DNA from: Phycomyces blakesleeanus NRRL 1555(-)
Taxonomy: Eukaryota > Mucoromycota > Mucoromycetes > Mucorales > Phycomycetaceae
NCBI RefSeq assembly: GCF_001638985.1
Contig: NW_017265139.1
Location: 1,736,001-1,800,000 of the forward strand
DNA length: 64,000 nucleotides
Reading direction: 5' to 3'
Positions within the stretch are counted from its first letter, which is position 1, and every line of letters begins with the position of its first letter. The notes below the pieces were generated by a model. That model was not told the DNA's origin and searched no databases. It saw nothing but the letters and a program-made list of their open reading frames with translations. Positions 1 through 12,800 of this stretch are shown in pieces. Made by a program: the position numbers and the translations under genes.

Positions 1-1266
1 CTCGTTCCTTGCTCAGGCGTGCGTCGAAGCCCGTCTGGCTGAAAATTTTTCTTTCCGCAAGAATATGAACAAGACGCTCGAATTCATTGACATTTCCCAA
101 GTAAGTGAGATGTGCCTGTAGGCAGTAACCATGTTTAAAATAAACAATAATCTAAATCCATAATCAATAACTCTAAAATGTGCTATTCAGATCCGCCACA
201 ACCCAGCTGATTATATGGCCAGCTATCGTCAGATTACAAAGGGGGCCTGGCCGTTCAGTACACGGGACCAAGGCTACACTGTGTCGGATTGTACTGCCGA
301 GGGTATTAAAGCTACAATCATGCTTCAACAGACACCTGGTTTGGAACAGCTGATTGACAGTGAACGCCTAAGGGATGCTGTAGATGTGCTTTTAACTATG
401 CAGAACAAAGACAATGGATTTGCTTCTTATGAGCCTATACGTGGCCCTCACTGGCTTGAGTCCTTAAACCCGGCAGAAGTTTTTGGAAACATTATGACAG
501 AGTACAGCTACCCCGAATGTACCACTGCTGTCCTCATTGCTCTTTCAACTTTCCGGAAGACTGATCCCGACTATCGCAAAGAAGAGATCGAGGAGGTTTC
601 ACGACGTGCACTCTTATATATTAAAGATGTTCAGAATGAAGATGGTTCGTGGTATGGTGCCTGGGCCATTTGTTTTACGTATGCTGCTATGTTTGCCCTA
701 CAGAGTTTGGCAAGTATCGGGGAATTCTATCACAACAGGTAAAGCACTGGTAGATTTCATACGAATGAAAAGATACTGATTTGTCTACTAAATTATTACT
801 TTATCTAGTAACTATTCCAAGAAAGGTTGTGACTTTTTAATCTCAAAGCAAGAGACTGACGGAGGGTGGGGAGAGTCTTACAAAGTAAGGCACTACATAC
901 TACATCCCCTATTTTTCTTTCATCTGGTTTTATTGTGTATTTTACTTATTTTACTAATTAAATTTTATTGTCTAGTCGTGCGAGGACCATGTCTATACCC
1001 ACAATACCAAGTCACAAGTTGTACAGACTGCTTGGGCAGTCATGGCTTTGATGGAGGCAAAATATCCTGATGAAGAGCCCATTAGACGGGGCATTAAACT
1101 GATTATGAAACGTCAACAAAGTAACGGCGAATGGCTTCAGGAGAGCATTGAAGGCGTGTTTAACAAGAACTGCATGATATCCTATCCAAACTACAAATTC
1201 TCGTTCTCTATCTGGGCTTTGGGAAAGTACGCGAAGATTTACGGTGACAAGACTCTGGTGGAGTAA
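1..1266 (+). CDS. ERG7: Lanosterol synthase (2,3-oxidosqualene cyclase), 3' part
   Basis: Cyclises 2,3-oxidosqualene to lanosterol, the first sterol of the ergosterol pathway, on ER/lipid-droplet membranes. The gene is cut by the left edge; the visible exons are 1-100, 191-738, 809-884 and 976-1266, together 337 codons plus TAA. The catalytic motif of the family, VSDCTAE, whose Asp protonates the epoxide, lies early in exon 191-738. QW-type repeats follow ([11 protein letters not shown], then DGGWGESY across the exon 809-884/976 junction), as does the typical C-terminal stretch [21 protein letters not shown]. All junctions are GT..AG and preserve these motifs. The family is usually about 730 residues, so roughly the C-terminal half is present. 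The next gene starts about 450 bp downstream in the same direction. Family assignment is firm; only the 5' half is unseen. Confidence 0.96.
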
Positions 1267-1718
1267 ATTACCAAGTGGTACCTGAAGTGTTTTATCGGTT
1301 AGCTCATGTAATATATCTAATGGCTATTATAATAATATTCTGACCGGAGATTCTGTAATGAATTTAATTTGCTTTCTATAGTCTTTAATTATTTTGTCAT
1401 TTCTTTCTTGAGATAAATCAAATGCCCACTCTTGTGGCACACTTGATCAGACACGATTGTGTTATGGTTATCAATCACAGAAATACCATCTTTCTTTCTC
1501 CTTCTTTCATTATTTTGTGGCTTTACTCTTACTGAACCAACAAAGTTCCTTGAAGAAACCGAGTAGACATAATGCAGTCTTCCTAATAAAGCTCTTTGCA
1601 TAATGTCGTTTGTTTCTATCTAAATATTTATTTCCCTCATCTGGGAAACCCCCCTTTTCTCTCTCTCTCTCTTATCTATCTCCTTTCTGTTTTTCTTTCT
1701 TTTTTCTATTAAATTCTA
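1267..1718. promoter_or_regulatory. Intergenic region between ERG7 and the FUSC-like gene
   Basis: No gene is supported here. The last part (about 1652-1717) is a long pyrimidine tract with a CT-repeat core directly before the ATG at 1719. Such CT-rich blocks are common at fungal core promoters, so this is the likely promoter of the downstream gene. The reverse-strand open frame at 1389-1601 has no family features and is treated as chance. Confidence 0.5.
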
Positions 1719-4700
1719 ATGGTCGACTGCTCAGAGTCTCCCGAAAACCGAGACCCGACTAAGGACTGTGGACCTAAGATGACCCCGTCTTCACCTATGC
1801 CAATGCCTATCTATAATCTCTTGTCATCATATGCACCGTGTGATAAAACAGACGGCTCGTTACAATCATATTACACTGCAATTGCTGGCACTTCAATGGC
1901 ACCCTGGATTACAAATTCCTCCTCAAACGTTCATCCACAAACATCAACCGATACACCTTTTTCGGACGGATCGGCAGCACAACCATCTTATTTCTACCCT
2001 CATTCTAGTAATTCAAATTTTCTCGTAAGATCGTCTTCAATAGATGATAGTAAAAGTGATTGGGAAGTTGTTCTGGATGATGGTACTCTTCAACGACGCA
2101 CCGTTTCACTATCTACTTTACCAGGCCCCGCTCTTCCAGCGGAACAGTATCGGGCAAAAATCAAATGTTATGATGACCAAGTGCGACGATCGCTACAGAA
2201 CGAATTTGGAAAAAAGGGTTGTACAGCAAATGAATATGACGAGGCAAACGACTTCAAGTAAGTGATACGCACATACAAATCTCAAAATAAAATAAAATAG
2301 AATAGAATGAAACTGAGAACACAAGAAATTAATATTGGTCCGCTCTTTAATATTAACTCACTTTTTAGCCAAGTTGAGGATTATGTGACCAGAAATACAT
2401 TCGTTGATGAGCGAACTGGATTATTACATCATAACAATTACACTGCATATGCCCTTCAAAGTTCTTCCTCCGAATCAGACGAAGAACATCTTCCCAAAAA
2501 AAGGCAAACATGGCTGGGAAGAGTATGGAAATTAAGGAAGAAATTGATACCTTCGTACGAACAAAAGATGGTCCTGAAATGCAGCTTTGCCTTCTTTTTG
2601 GGTAGCCTGTTTACCTTTGTACCGATACTCAACCATCTTGTAGGCGGACAATTGGCAGCAACTCATGTAATTGCCACTGTTACAACGTTCTTTAGCCCCG
2701 CAAAGACAGTTGGAAATATGATACAAGCCGTTTCCTTTGGATTTCTCTATACTCTCCTTGCACTCGGTGTTAGTTTATTGAGCATGCTTACGGCAGTCTA
2801 TTTGCGGGAGCAAGATCAACTGATTATATCTCATCTCGTTACACTGGGAATCTGGTTTGCTGGCAGCACATTTATTCTGTCTTTTATAAAAGCGAAATTT
2901 AGCAATCCTAGCGTTGGGATAGGTAAATACACATTATGTTTGAATTGATCTTATATTTTCATTTCTATAGCTGTATCACTAGCGTTTATGGTAATCTGTC
3001 CAGTACTTGTTCGAGAGGGATCAACCGACACAGCAGAGTTTAATGCAGCTCGAATCCAGGATACAGTAAGAGTGGTGATAGTTGGAACCATGATCTCTGT
3101 TTTTGTATGTTTCTTTGTCTGGCCTATGACAGCAACCAGTAAACTCAGGTATATCAGTATAAACATAGATCACTCAACTTTCTACATATTATTAACCACA
3201 AACACAATAAATTTGCATCTACACATAGATCAGACATCGATTCAAGTCTCCAATCCACGCGTATATTGCTCAAGCTTTTAACAAAAACGTTTCTGCTTGA
3301 TTCGGATCTCCCTGAATTTACGGCAAACCCTCAACTTGAAGGAGCCATTGTTTCTCACCGAAAAAGTTTCACAAACTTACAGCTCTCCTTGAACGACGCA
3401 AAACATGAATTCTACGATATAGATATGTTATTACATGCAGATGGATACCATAAAGTTGTCGAAAGTCTTCAAAGGCTTGCACAACATATTGGTGGTCTTC
3501 GTAGTAGCTGCGGGATTCAGTTTGAAATGATGCGCCTTAACGGAAAGCAGCCTGATGATATAGCAAAGGCTTCGTATGGAGCAACGAATAACACTTTTTT
3601 ATCAAAGCGACACCGGAATCCTGTACCAGAGACCAGTGACTCAAATTCAGAATGGCATATCAAGCCAGACCACCAACGCAAGAAGATGGAGCATGAGTTA
3701 AAAAGGGAAATGAGCTCAAAATCTATTCATGCTATGGATATCCCAGGAGGTCATAGCTACGTTGATAAATCGTACTTTTCTCCCGTATATTCCTACAGCT
3801 ACCAGCCCTCGTGTGATCTAATGACAGTACCAGAAGAAGAAGAAGAAGAAGAAGAAGGAGAACAAACGGAACAAGAAGAGCCCGACAGAGAATTAAACGA
3901 TAGTCAGTACGAACCACAAGAAACACGAGAAGTTAGCTATGGTCCTCTTAGCGAGTTTATATATACGATTAGACCACCAATGAAATCCCTTGCATTTACT
4001 TGCAAACAAACCATCATTCATCTCCAGGCACATTTTAATGACAAAACTACTTCCACTACTCCTAGTTTTGTGGTATTAAAGCAGAATCTCACCAAAGCCA
4101 TGGCTCTTTTTGAAGAATCACAACATGCGGCACTGTCCCGCATGTTCCTTCGCAAGATGGATGCTCAAGCCCACGCACAAGCGCAGGCACAGGTTTATGC
4201 GCAGTCGCAGGCCTATATGCCAAGCGAGTTGCATTTTCATCTGATCAAGCAGTTCCCAGTGGAAGATGTTTATCTTGTTTATTTTTTTGTATTTTGTTTG
4301 TTGGAGTTTGCTAAAGAGCTCAAGGTGCTAGTCGAGTCCGTTGAATCAGTTTTTGATATCCCATGTCAAGATGATTCAACTATACAATGGCTCAAACGAG
4401 TTGTAATTTCGTCGTGTAAGTCTTTTCTTATAATGGAGGGTTGATATTAAAATTAACGTAATTAATTATTTTAAATTATCAGTTTGTAGCAATAACGCAC
4501 ATGAAAAGATATTCACAAAAGCCCCCAATAACCATAATACACTCAATACACTGCATACACCCACACCAAAAACATACTGGCGCCGTTTCTTTTTAAAAAT
4601 GTGGTCATTTTTCTCGTGGTTCAGAAACCATGAAGCCCGATACGCTGCCAAATCCACTTTTACAGCGCTAGCAATTGCTGTTCTAGCATTCATCCCTTAC

Positions 4701-6207
4701 ACTCGCCCTTATTTCCAGTCTCTACGAATGGAGTGGACTTTAATTACGGTAAATGAATAGAAGCAATAATCATATATAATTACAAGACAACAAACATAAC
4801 TAAAAATCAATATAAACTAATATAACTATTCTGAATAGGTCTTAGCAGCCATGACACCTACTGTGGGTGGAACTAACTTGGTGGCTGTACTACGTGTTCT
4901 GGCTACAATGGTAGGGTCGATCATTGCATTAGGTGCTTATCTCATGTTTCCAGCCAATGGTCCGGTGCTTTTATTCATCACTTGGGCATTCTCTTTGGGC
5001 TGCTTCTGGGTAACCATGCATCATCGTCATGGGAGATTTGGTCTGTTTTCGCTTCTAGCATACAATCTTGTTGTTCTCTACAAGTTTAATCAGAGACATG
5101 ACCACGAGATCGATGTTATTGAACTGACCTGGATGCGATGCTTTACAGTCTCCTTGGGAGTCTTGATTAGTAAGTGCGTCTATAAGATTCAGGTGATATC
5201 AACTAATCCTTCTTTCCCCTCCTTTCTCTTCTTCTTCTAAAGGTCTGGTTATTACAGCCTATGTGTGGCCTTATGAAGCACGAAAGGAATTACGGAGAGG
5301 TTTATCCGATTTCCTCCTTCGCCTTTCATGGCTTTACAAACAACTCGTTTCCGAGTATTCTGAAACCCCTCAGGCAGAAAAAGATGCCGATGCACTGCTG
5401 CTAGACAGACTCCTAGACAACCCTCTTCAGCAGGCCCTGACAGACAAGGAGCTAACTGCTCTGGCTCTTCACAAAAAAAGACGTTCTATTGCCTTACAAA
5501 GAGTCGAACTTGAACTCCAAGTAAATCTGGTTAACCTACAGGATCTATTAAATCATGCACCAAACGAGCCACGTCTTAAGGGACCTTTCCCTGTAAAAAC
5601 ATACGAAGCCATGTTGTCGTCTTGTCAAGATATTCTCGACAAATTCCTGTCAATCAGAATTGTTGTTCTTAAGGATGTATGGACTACCCAAGTCAGAGGA
5701 AAATTTATTTTGCCCGCCAACAAAGAATTGATGGAAATGGCTGGAAATGTACTACTGTATTTCTATCTACTCGCTTCAGCTCTTCAGCTCAAAACACCTT
5801 TACCACCGTATTTACCCCCTGCCGAGAAGGCGCGAACAAGGCTCGTATCCAAGCTACAGACCTTACCACATAATAAGAGTGCTCTATCTTTAAATCATTT
5901 ATCTGCTAACGACGAGTGTTTTATGGTATATTATGCATATGTTATGATGATGGAAAACGTTATTGTCGAGCTTGATCACGTAAGTAGAGATACTATTATA
6001 CATTCTCCTAAAGTTGAGATGATTTGTTCTAGACTTGTCTGGATTATTTGTAGAAATATTCGTAAACTAACTTATGGTACACTGTAATAGTTGGGTAAAC
6101 ACATGAAGGAACTTTTCGGGTCCTTAATCCCGGATGACCAGTGGGCCCGTAGTTTTGGTCAATCCGATATTGAGCGACAAAGAGATGGATCAGGCAGAGT
6201 ATATTAG
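1719..6207 (+). CDS. FUSC/ArAE-like multi-span membrane protein (BRE4 type)
   Basis: Large integral membrane protein of the fungal family that joins an aromatic-acid-exporter/fusaric-acid-resistance-like transporter fold to a cytosolic DUF2421-type tail; yeast BRE4 is the named relative. Eight exons: 1719-2257, 2369-2922, 2971-3148, 3229-4415, 4483-4748, 4839-5169, 5243-5979 and 6091-6207, giving 1302 residues. The first membrane block (about residues 245-430) starts with KMVLKCSFAFFLGSLF. A long soluble middle follows, with a run of eight Glu (from 3834). A second membrane block (about 875-1030) contains VGGTNLVAVLRVLATMVGS and leads into the WPYEARKELRRGLSDFL segment and the C-terminal domain. 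Domain order and length fit the family. The substrate is unknown; a role in secretory-membrane transport is only inferred from BRE4. The gene converges on the acyltransferase gene 128 bp downstream. Confidence 0.85.
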
Positions 6208-6251
6208 AATTATTTTATATGGCATTTGTATTTTGTGTATATTTTTATTTT

Positions 6252-6292
6252 ATATGTATCTATGTATGTATGTATGTATCTATGTATGTATC
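6252..6292. repeat. TATG/TATC tetranucleotide microsatellite
   Basis: Tandem TATG/TATC repeat in the short gap between the converging FUSC-like and MBOAT genes. It probably lies in the overlapping 3' UTR or terminator zone of the two genes. Confidence 0.8.
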
Positions 6293-6335
6293 TTCTAGAT
6301 CTATTTGTAGAAATGAGAAGTTGTTCATTTTCTGT

Positions 6336-7607
6336 CTAGATATCCAGCAATAAGTTATACAGGCATTCGTATCGAAGAAAGGGGCCAAGGAAGAGACGAC
6401 CCATAATACTCATAAGGACAATATGCAAAAGAATAAAACCGGCCCGTCGCCAGCCGGTTGGATCTTTTTTAAGGGACCCTTTACGTATAGTGACTTCAAT
6501 CAAAGTAAAAACCCCTTGGATACAAAAGAACAACAGGTTTTCGAGTGTCATTCGGCGACAAGCACTCATTATAAGCAGTTCATGGAATGCACCACTCACA
6601 AAGAATACCATCAGACCTCTGAGATTTCGAGCCAATACTGAAGGCGGCTGAGCTGGTATAGGAAGACCATTGTCACCTACTGGTGGATCGTCTTGCTTCT
6701 TTTCATGAATTTTCTTGCCTTTCTTGCTCAAAAATACAACTCTATGAAGATGATTTCGAACAATCATGTTCCATCTGCGTCTATACATATAATATGAAAT
6801 CAGATTCTATCAGGCTTATTTACAATGCAATTTCTTAAACTTACCCCCAAAAATCTTTTGGACTGAAATGTACAAATACGTGAAATCAATGATAAAATTA
6901 GTATCATTTAAAATACACTGAATAACGACAAATTACCTGTGAGCAAGAATAGGAGAGTTGAATATATCAACAAGAGGTATACCCAGTACAAATTGCATAA
7001 ATCCAAGTCCAATATCTACCGCTCCAATTGTCAGATATGCCTTCATTCCAAAAAGTATGGTGAGAACCAAACTAGTCTTGCTAAACCAAGGGAAGAGCAG
7101 CACACTAGATGGGTCCGCAGGCAAAAATGGATCGAGAATGTATTTCATTATTACTAGTTTGGCCATTCCTCTTCCTATCTTTGCGATACCATGAATACGT
7201 GTGGCAAGGGTTTGACTAGTTGCTGTATTATAGATTTCTTTTATGGTGGGATTGGATGGCACGGAAACACTTGGATCCAGGAGAACAGAGGACTGAGCCA
7301 AAACCCAATCTGACAGGGTAATTTCATCCAGGGGAAGACAGGCAGTGAGGGAGGCAACAGCCCAAGGTAAGCCAGCAAAAAAGAGATTATATTTAACCGA
7401 GTGTGTAATAAATATCAAGGGAAGGGCAATATGGATTGCCGTGATGACTAATCTGAGTTGAGTAGATGTCAATGGTAGCTTTTTCTCATTGAGCAATACA
7501 ATGTAATCCAGTCCAATGACAGCTGTGTAAAGACATGAAAGTGCCAATGGAGACAAGTAGAATGGTTCCGGTAAGGTAATTTCTATATGAGTTGGCGGCG
7601 ACTGCAT
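6336..7607 (-). CDS. MBOAT-family acyltransferase, wax-synthase-like
   Basis: Membrane-bound O-acyltransferase of the wax-synthase type, which moves an acyl chain from acyl-CoA to a hydroxyl acceptor in the ER. Three exons on the minus strand: 7607-6937, an 18-nt microexon 6862-6845, and 6780-6336, giving 377 residues. Joining them produces FNSPILAHSPKDFWGRRWN, the diagnostic FWGRRWN block of this family. Without the microexon the motif is lost. The presumed catalytic His lies in VSGAFHELL. Several hydrophobic spans are evident on both sides. The N terminus starts at the first ATG after a CAA/TTG-rich leader. The acceptor substrate is unknown: fungal relatives include sterol, alcohol and trichothecene acyltransferases. 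Assignment to the wax-synthase subgroup rests on the RRWN and AFHE motifs. Confidence 0.85.
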
Positions 7608-8095
7608 TTTTAATGACTTGAGGATGGTAATAGACTGAAGAAGGACAACAACAACAACAACAACAGCAACAACAAAACAGATAAGTTATCCATGAGACAA
7701 TTTATACAAGTATCTTGGTGGATCCCAATTCGCTATCATCCCTCTCTATTTTTTGAGCTCCTCCTTTACTCCTAACAATCTCCTTTATATATGTATTATA
7801 TACGTATATATATATGTTTGTATTATTGAAACAGTATACATGATAGTTGGTTACTATGCCTGTATTACATGCAGTAGAAAAAGTCAAAACGAAATTGGTT
7901 ATAGTCACAGATGCATAGCAAGCGTGCACAAACGTACAAATTGAATTAAAAAGGGAGAAATATAATTCATTTATTTACGGTTGCATTCCTTTGTTTATCT
8001 GATCGACAATAAGAGATCGCCAGAAGTTCGCCTTTTTTTTTTGAAAAGATTTTCTTTATTTCTTTATTTGACAAGTAAATAATATACACCTTTCC
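7608..8095. other. Intergenic region with CAA repeat
   Basis: Promoter and 5' leader of the MBOAT gene plus the 3' flank of the DCAF7 gene, both on the minus strand. A CAA trinucleotide repeat (about 7646-7675) sits just before the MBOAT start. An AT-dinucleotide patch lies near 7780-7820. No gene is supported. Confidence 0.5.
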
Positions 8096-9977
8096 TTAAA
8101 CACGAAGTGCTTGAATGGTTTTTCCAAACCCAACTCCAATCCAATCTGGGTTTCGCTTGCTCCACGTCAAAGCATTGATCTCGGACTCAGCTCCATAAGC
8201 CAATACAGGGTCCTGAATGGAGCGGGGTGCTTGCTGATTAAACCTTGTTTGAGTTGATTGGTGATAAGCGGGACGGCTAGGATCGATTCCATTTGGCTGG
8301 TTAATGTCCCACACCAACACCTGGGAATCATCACCTACACGATTTTGGTATCAATAAACAAAGGAAGCAAGATATTCCATAAACTATCAAACGTACCACC
8401 AGTACAGAGATGGCCTGGCTGAGTGGAAGACCAGCTTAGACAGTTAATACTGCCATTGTGTCCTTTAACAAGCTCAGCAATAGGTGCACTGGGGTGGCGG
8501 ATATCAAGAATCTGGACAGCGGATGAATCCATGTGAAAGGTGGCTAGATGGTTCTGATTAAGACTGTTAAACTCAAGGCGCAACAATGGAACAGTTCCGC
8601 TATGCAGACTACTGCCATGTCCTCCATTTCCTGCTCCTGCTCCATTCGAAGATGGATTGGCTGCAGGAGGAGCTTCATACAGAATAGTCGAATGTTCCAG
8701 GGATCTTTGAATTGAAACAACCGATTCATTTTAAAACACATACTACAACGGAAAATATGAACAGCCTTATCTTTACCTTAGATCAAACAGACGTACAGAA
8801 CCATCTGCTCCCACACTTGCAAAAATATCCGCAGACCCATGCATAAATGCCACATCATACACATCACTATCATGAGCAATCAACTGTGTCTTGGCTTGAC
8901 TAGTTTCGACATTCCAAACAGTACAGGTAGTATCAATACTGGATGTTACTACTAGAGAGGGGTCTGTTTCGTTCCAATCAAATGAAGTCAATGGAGCACA
9001 GAAGTCGGTTTGCTTCATCTGAGAGGTTAAAAAAAGTTTTTTGGTGAGCACACACAATATAATATATATCGCATAGCATCGCATCGCATCATGTCGTATA
9101 TGATTGTATTATAGTGCATTGTATTAGCCCCTTCTACGCTCTAAATATATTGCTTTCTTTCTTTCTTTTTGTATGCAATGTACTGTTTAATTACTCACAT
9201 TAACCAAGTCTGCTTTCTTGACCAATTGTTGTTGATAATAGGCTGGACTTGCTCTTCCACTCGAAGAATTGATCGTATTTGAGTTTGTTCCATACCGAGG
9301 GTTATCAACAAGCTCCCATATTCTCAAGATATCCCCTGTTGTTGCAAGAAGATCTTGATTTCTCGAATCACCCTGATACAAAAAGCCGGGCAAACTAGAG
9401 GCATTACATTACATTCTGAATAAACACCACCACCACCACCTCCAAAGTTCTCCAAAATAAAGTGATCTATAGAATTCAAAGAAGAATGGGCTCCCACCCA
9501 CACGTATATATATACATATATATAATTTGGTTGTGTGAATTGTAATTTACCCTGTGTGGCTCCCAAAGCACTTTAGTGATCGGATAATAAGATTCTGCTT
9601 CTGCGACAGGTGTAAAATCCTTTTGGCCAGCTTCATACCCACCGCTCAACATGTCAGTGCGAGCAATAATTTGAAGCTAAGAAAGACAAATATCCAAGCA
9701 TCAATAATTTTGGTCCATCCGATCGTTATGTTGAATCGATTTAGGTCATGTCTCTGGTGTATATTTTTACCTTGTTGTTGTTATCTTCAATAAAGCTTCC
9801 TACGGCAAGTCGGAAACTCTTGCGATCAATAGGCGACTTACACCAGTCAAGTGCATATGTATGCCAAGGAGCATCGTACTGGTAGATTTCCTTGGACAGA
9901 GTTGGAACATTGTCTGGTGCCCCAGTATTGCCATGAGCATAAGGATATGAATAGCGAGTGTTTCGTGAGGAATCCAT
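8096..9977 (-). CDS. DCAF7: WD40-repeat adaptor DCAF7/WDR68 (HAN11, TTG1-like)
   Basis: Seven-bladed WD40 adaptor that in animals and plants scaffolds DYRK/HIPK kinases and CUL4-DDB1 ligases. Six exons on the minus strand: 9977-9771, 9676-9551, 9372-9199, 9018-8777, 8704-8397 and 8334-8096, giving 431 residues. Typical features are the N-terminal [15 protein letters not shown] and [17 protein letters not shown] blocks, [56 protein letters not shown], and the family's ending [19 protein letters not shown]. It is longer than the animal protein (about 340 residues) because of Ser/Asn/Gly-rich insertions, for example around 9210-9300 and 8610-8680. Frames agree at all junctions. Partners in fungi are not predictable from the sequence. 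Confidence 0.95.
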
Positions 9978-11052
9978 TGGGATAGGATATTACGTAGACA
10001 ATTTAAGAAATATAGTAAGGTAACAAGACACAGTTGTGTCGAATAGGTAAATGAAGACTAGTGAGCAGCCAAGGGAGAAAGAAGAGAGTAAGAAACGAGT
10101 GAGAAAGATCGGCCCTTTGAAACAAAAAGGAGACGTCATCTTAGAATATACAGTTACTCAACTACCCTTTTTTAGGGTTCTTAGCAACATCCCCCAAATG
10201 ACAACCCTTCCCTTTGTGGGTTGATATATAATATGGACATGTCTATGCGTATTTTATTATTTCTTCTGTTGATATTAAATATCATTGTTTGGGATGAATA
10301 TTTAGGTTCCTAAAGACAATGAAGAATATTATGCTTCAAGATTTAGATTTTAATTTTGGCTCAAGAAGTTGTATCAACAATGCAAAAAAAAAAACAAAAA
10401 CAAAGCTAAAAAGGCTAATTTATTTAAACTATTTTCTTTATATACATCTAATGTATATGTATGATGCAGTAGTATAATCTTGCACTTATGATTTGGAAAA
10501 AAAAATGCAATATTCAAGGTTTCTCTCCTTATTTTCTACTCTTGATATATACGCAAATATTTATTAACTGAATTAAGCACCAAGGGTTGGATTGGGCGAA
10601 TCCGATACCGGTTATACATATCATTCTTGACAGAATAGAATAAAAGAATATATATATATAAATGATGATTCCCAGACCATAATATTTTAGTCCAGTCTTT
10701 ATAAAACATATATATGCGTGAGTGAGTGATATAAATTCCAAAGCCTCATATGTAGGACAAAATGGTTGAGTGAAAATCACATATTTCATTGGAGGACATT
10801 AAGACATACTTGGTACACAAATTATCTAGTTTGTGCCCTGGGATCTCTCCAATGAAGACCCTCAACCAGACAAGGTTACACGCGCTTCTTCTCGCCCGCT
10901 AAAAACAACATCCCGCTCTCTGGAAACAGGACAAAAAATAATAAAAAATAATAATAGAACCACTCTTCCGGGTTTAATGTGTTCATGAGTGAATATTGAA
11001 TCGAATTATTCTCTTTGTGTATTCTTGCTGTAATCTCGATCATTTTCACCTC
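9978..11052. promoter_or_regulatory. Divergent intergenic region, DCAF7 / GT31
   Basis: About 1.1 kb between two genes that point away from each other, so it should hold both promoters. AT-rich, with poly-A runs near 10383-10395 and 10498-10505 and an AT microsatellite near 10646-10660. A pyrimidine-rich block lies at about 11080-11115, before the GT31 coding region. No coding sequence is supported. Confidence 0.45.
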
Positions 11053-12800
11053 ATGCCAACAGTCAGTACTCAATCTCTCATCTTTTCTTTCTTTCTTCTT
11101 TCTTTTTCTTTCACTTCCGTACTCATCTCTGAACTCTATCGTCCTTAGCCTCATGGCCTTCCTGCCTACAGGCATCGGTCGCTGTCATTGACCGCACTCA
11201 ATGTACCACGCCGATTTCATCTACCAATAATTCTCTTGCGTGTACTATGCGTATTACCTTCTTCTATTGGCATCCTCAGAAATCTCGCTCGAGCATGGAT
11301 CCAACCTCCCTTTGATGACACTGGCCTATTTGATAACAAGAGTACCACTTTGATATACAGCTTAGCAATAGTATGGGTAAGCAAATAAAATAAAAAATAA
11401 AACATGTTACCTGGCAACACAGCCTCACATCTCAATAGTGTGCATTGGCTGGGTACTGGAGCTGGATTCTTACCACAAGCATGCTGCGGCGTTGGCTGTA
11501 CCATTACGAGCTCAGCAGTGCTATCATACGTTTGATTACCCTCACATTTATCAACTGGTCTTGTTCGGCCTTTATCAGTTCTCATTACGGGGCAGATGAA
11601 CCGATTAGAAAATGGATGACAATCTGTCTTATCTTACTGGTATCAAATGTACTCAAACTCAGATTTGCATCGAATGCAAAGTATCATCCCAAATCGAATG
11701 ACACACAACAGGAGCCACGCATAACTCATCGCTCCACGGCTGTAAAAGTGTTAATTTTGCCCTTTGCATTCGTGGTATTCATTACAATGTTTGCATCCTT
11801 GCATCAAATCAATACTATTCGCACTCATTCGGCAGATCTTGTTCATTACAAACTCGAAACACCTGTAGCCACTCGACATACTGAATTAGCAGAGTCAAAG
11901 GTGCGAGTCATGGTGTTCGTAATATCCGCCTGGACACCCAAGAGTCTTGAAAAGCGACAGATATTTAGAGAGACATCACTCCAGTTAAAGCCAGCAGATG
12001 ACGACCAGGTGTCGTACTTTTATCGTTTTATTCTGGGTGAACCCCCGTCTGAGGAAGTTCGACTGAAAATGGGACCTAAGATTGAGGCTGAGAATGCGGC
12101 CAACAAGGATATGTTGATCCTTCCTTGCTCTGATCTCTACAATGATCTCAGCAAAAAAGTGTACCAGACCATGGTTTGGTCAGACCAGTGGAACTTTGAC
12201 TATCTTATCAAGACTGATGACGATATCTTTGTTCGTTGGGATACAATTACCAAAGAGTTTATTACCATGGGTCGCCAGCAACGTTATTGGCGGGGACTTA
12301 GCTATTGGAATATGCCTCCAATCCGTAACAATGACAACAAAAATGCCGAACTGGACTACACCCTCCCCATATTCCCTCCTTATACTGCTGGTGCTCTCTA
12401 CATCCTATCGCGCGATGTTGTTCATCTCATTGCTGGTGTCGGAGGTCCTAGAATGTTTGTCCGTAATGAGGATCAAAATCTGGGTATTTGGTTATTCCCT
12501 TACAACATCAAACCTATTTTGGATCGCCGTATTCAACAAATTGATGTGTGTGAAGAAGATATGATTGCAAAGCATTTTGGTGATTTTGGTGAACCAGATG
12601 CCATTGGTGGAACGATGCATCAAATGCTTGATAATTTGCGTAATGGGCGTAAGATGTGTACTGGTTTCCGATCTAGTGTGTGTGGTCTGTGCTATCCTTG
12701 CTATGGTAAAGGCAATCACTGGAGAGATTGGAACTTTGATTGCGACTCTGTCAAGGGCGTAACTCTTCTCAAACAACCACAGTGGTCAGTTGTAGACTAA
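11053..12800 (+). CDS. GT31-family (beta-1,3-galactosyltransferase-like) membrane glycosyltransferase
   Basis: Predicted Golgi glycosyltransferase of family GT31. The certain exons are an exon ending at 11376 and 11439-12800 (stop TAA). The catalytic half has LIKTDDDIFVRWD, a DDD metal-binding motif, then PPYTAGALYILSRDVV and RNEDQNLGIWL, the counterpart of the family's ED.. acceptor-site motif, and a Cys-rich tail. Unusually, four or five hydrophobic segments precede the catalytic domain instead of a single signal anchor. The 5' end is uncertain: the exon containing 11188-11376 has no in-frame ATG. One consistent model uses ATG at 11053, a 9-nt first exon, an intron 11062-11148 (donor GTCAGT, acceptor TTAG), and an exon from 11149, giving 532 residues. 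Acceptor sugar and donor specificity are unknown. Confidence 0.82.
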
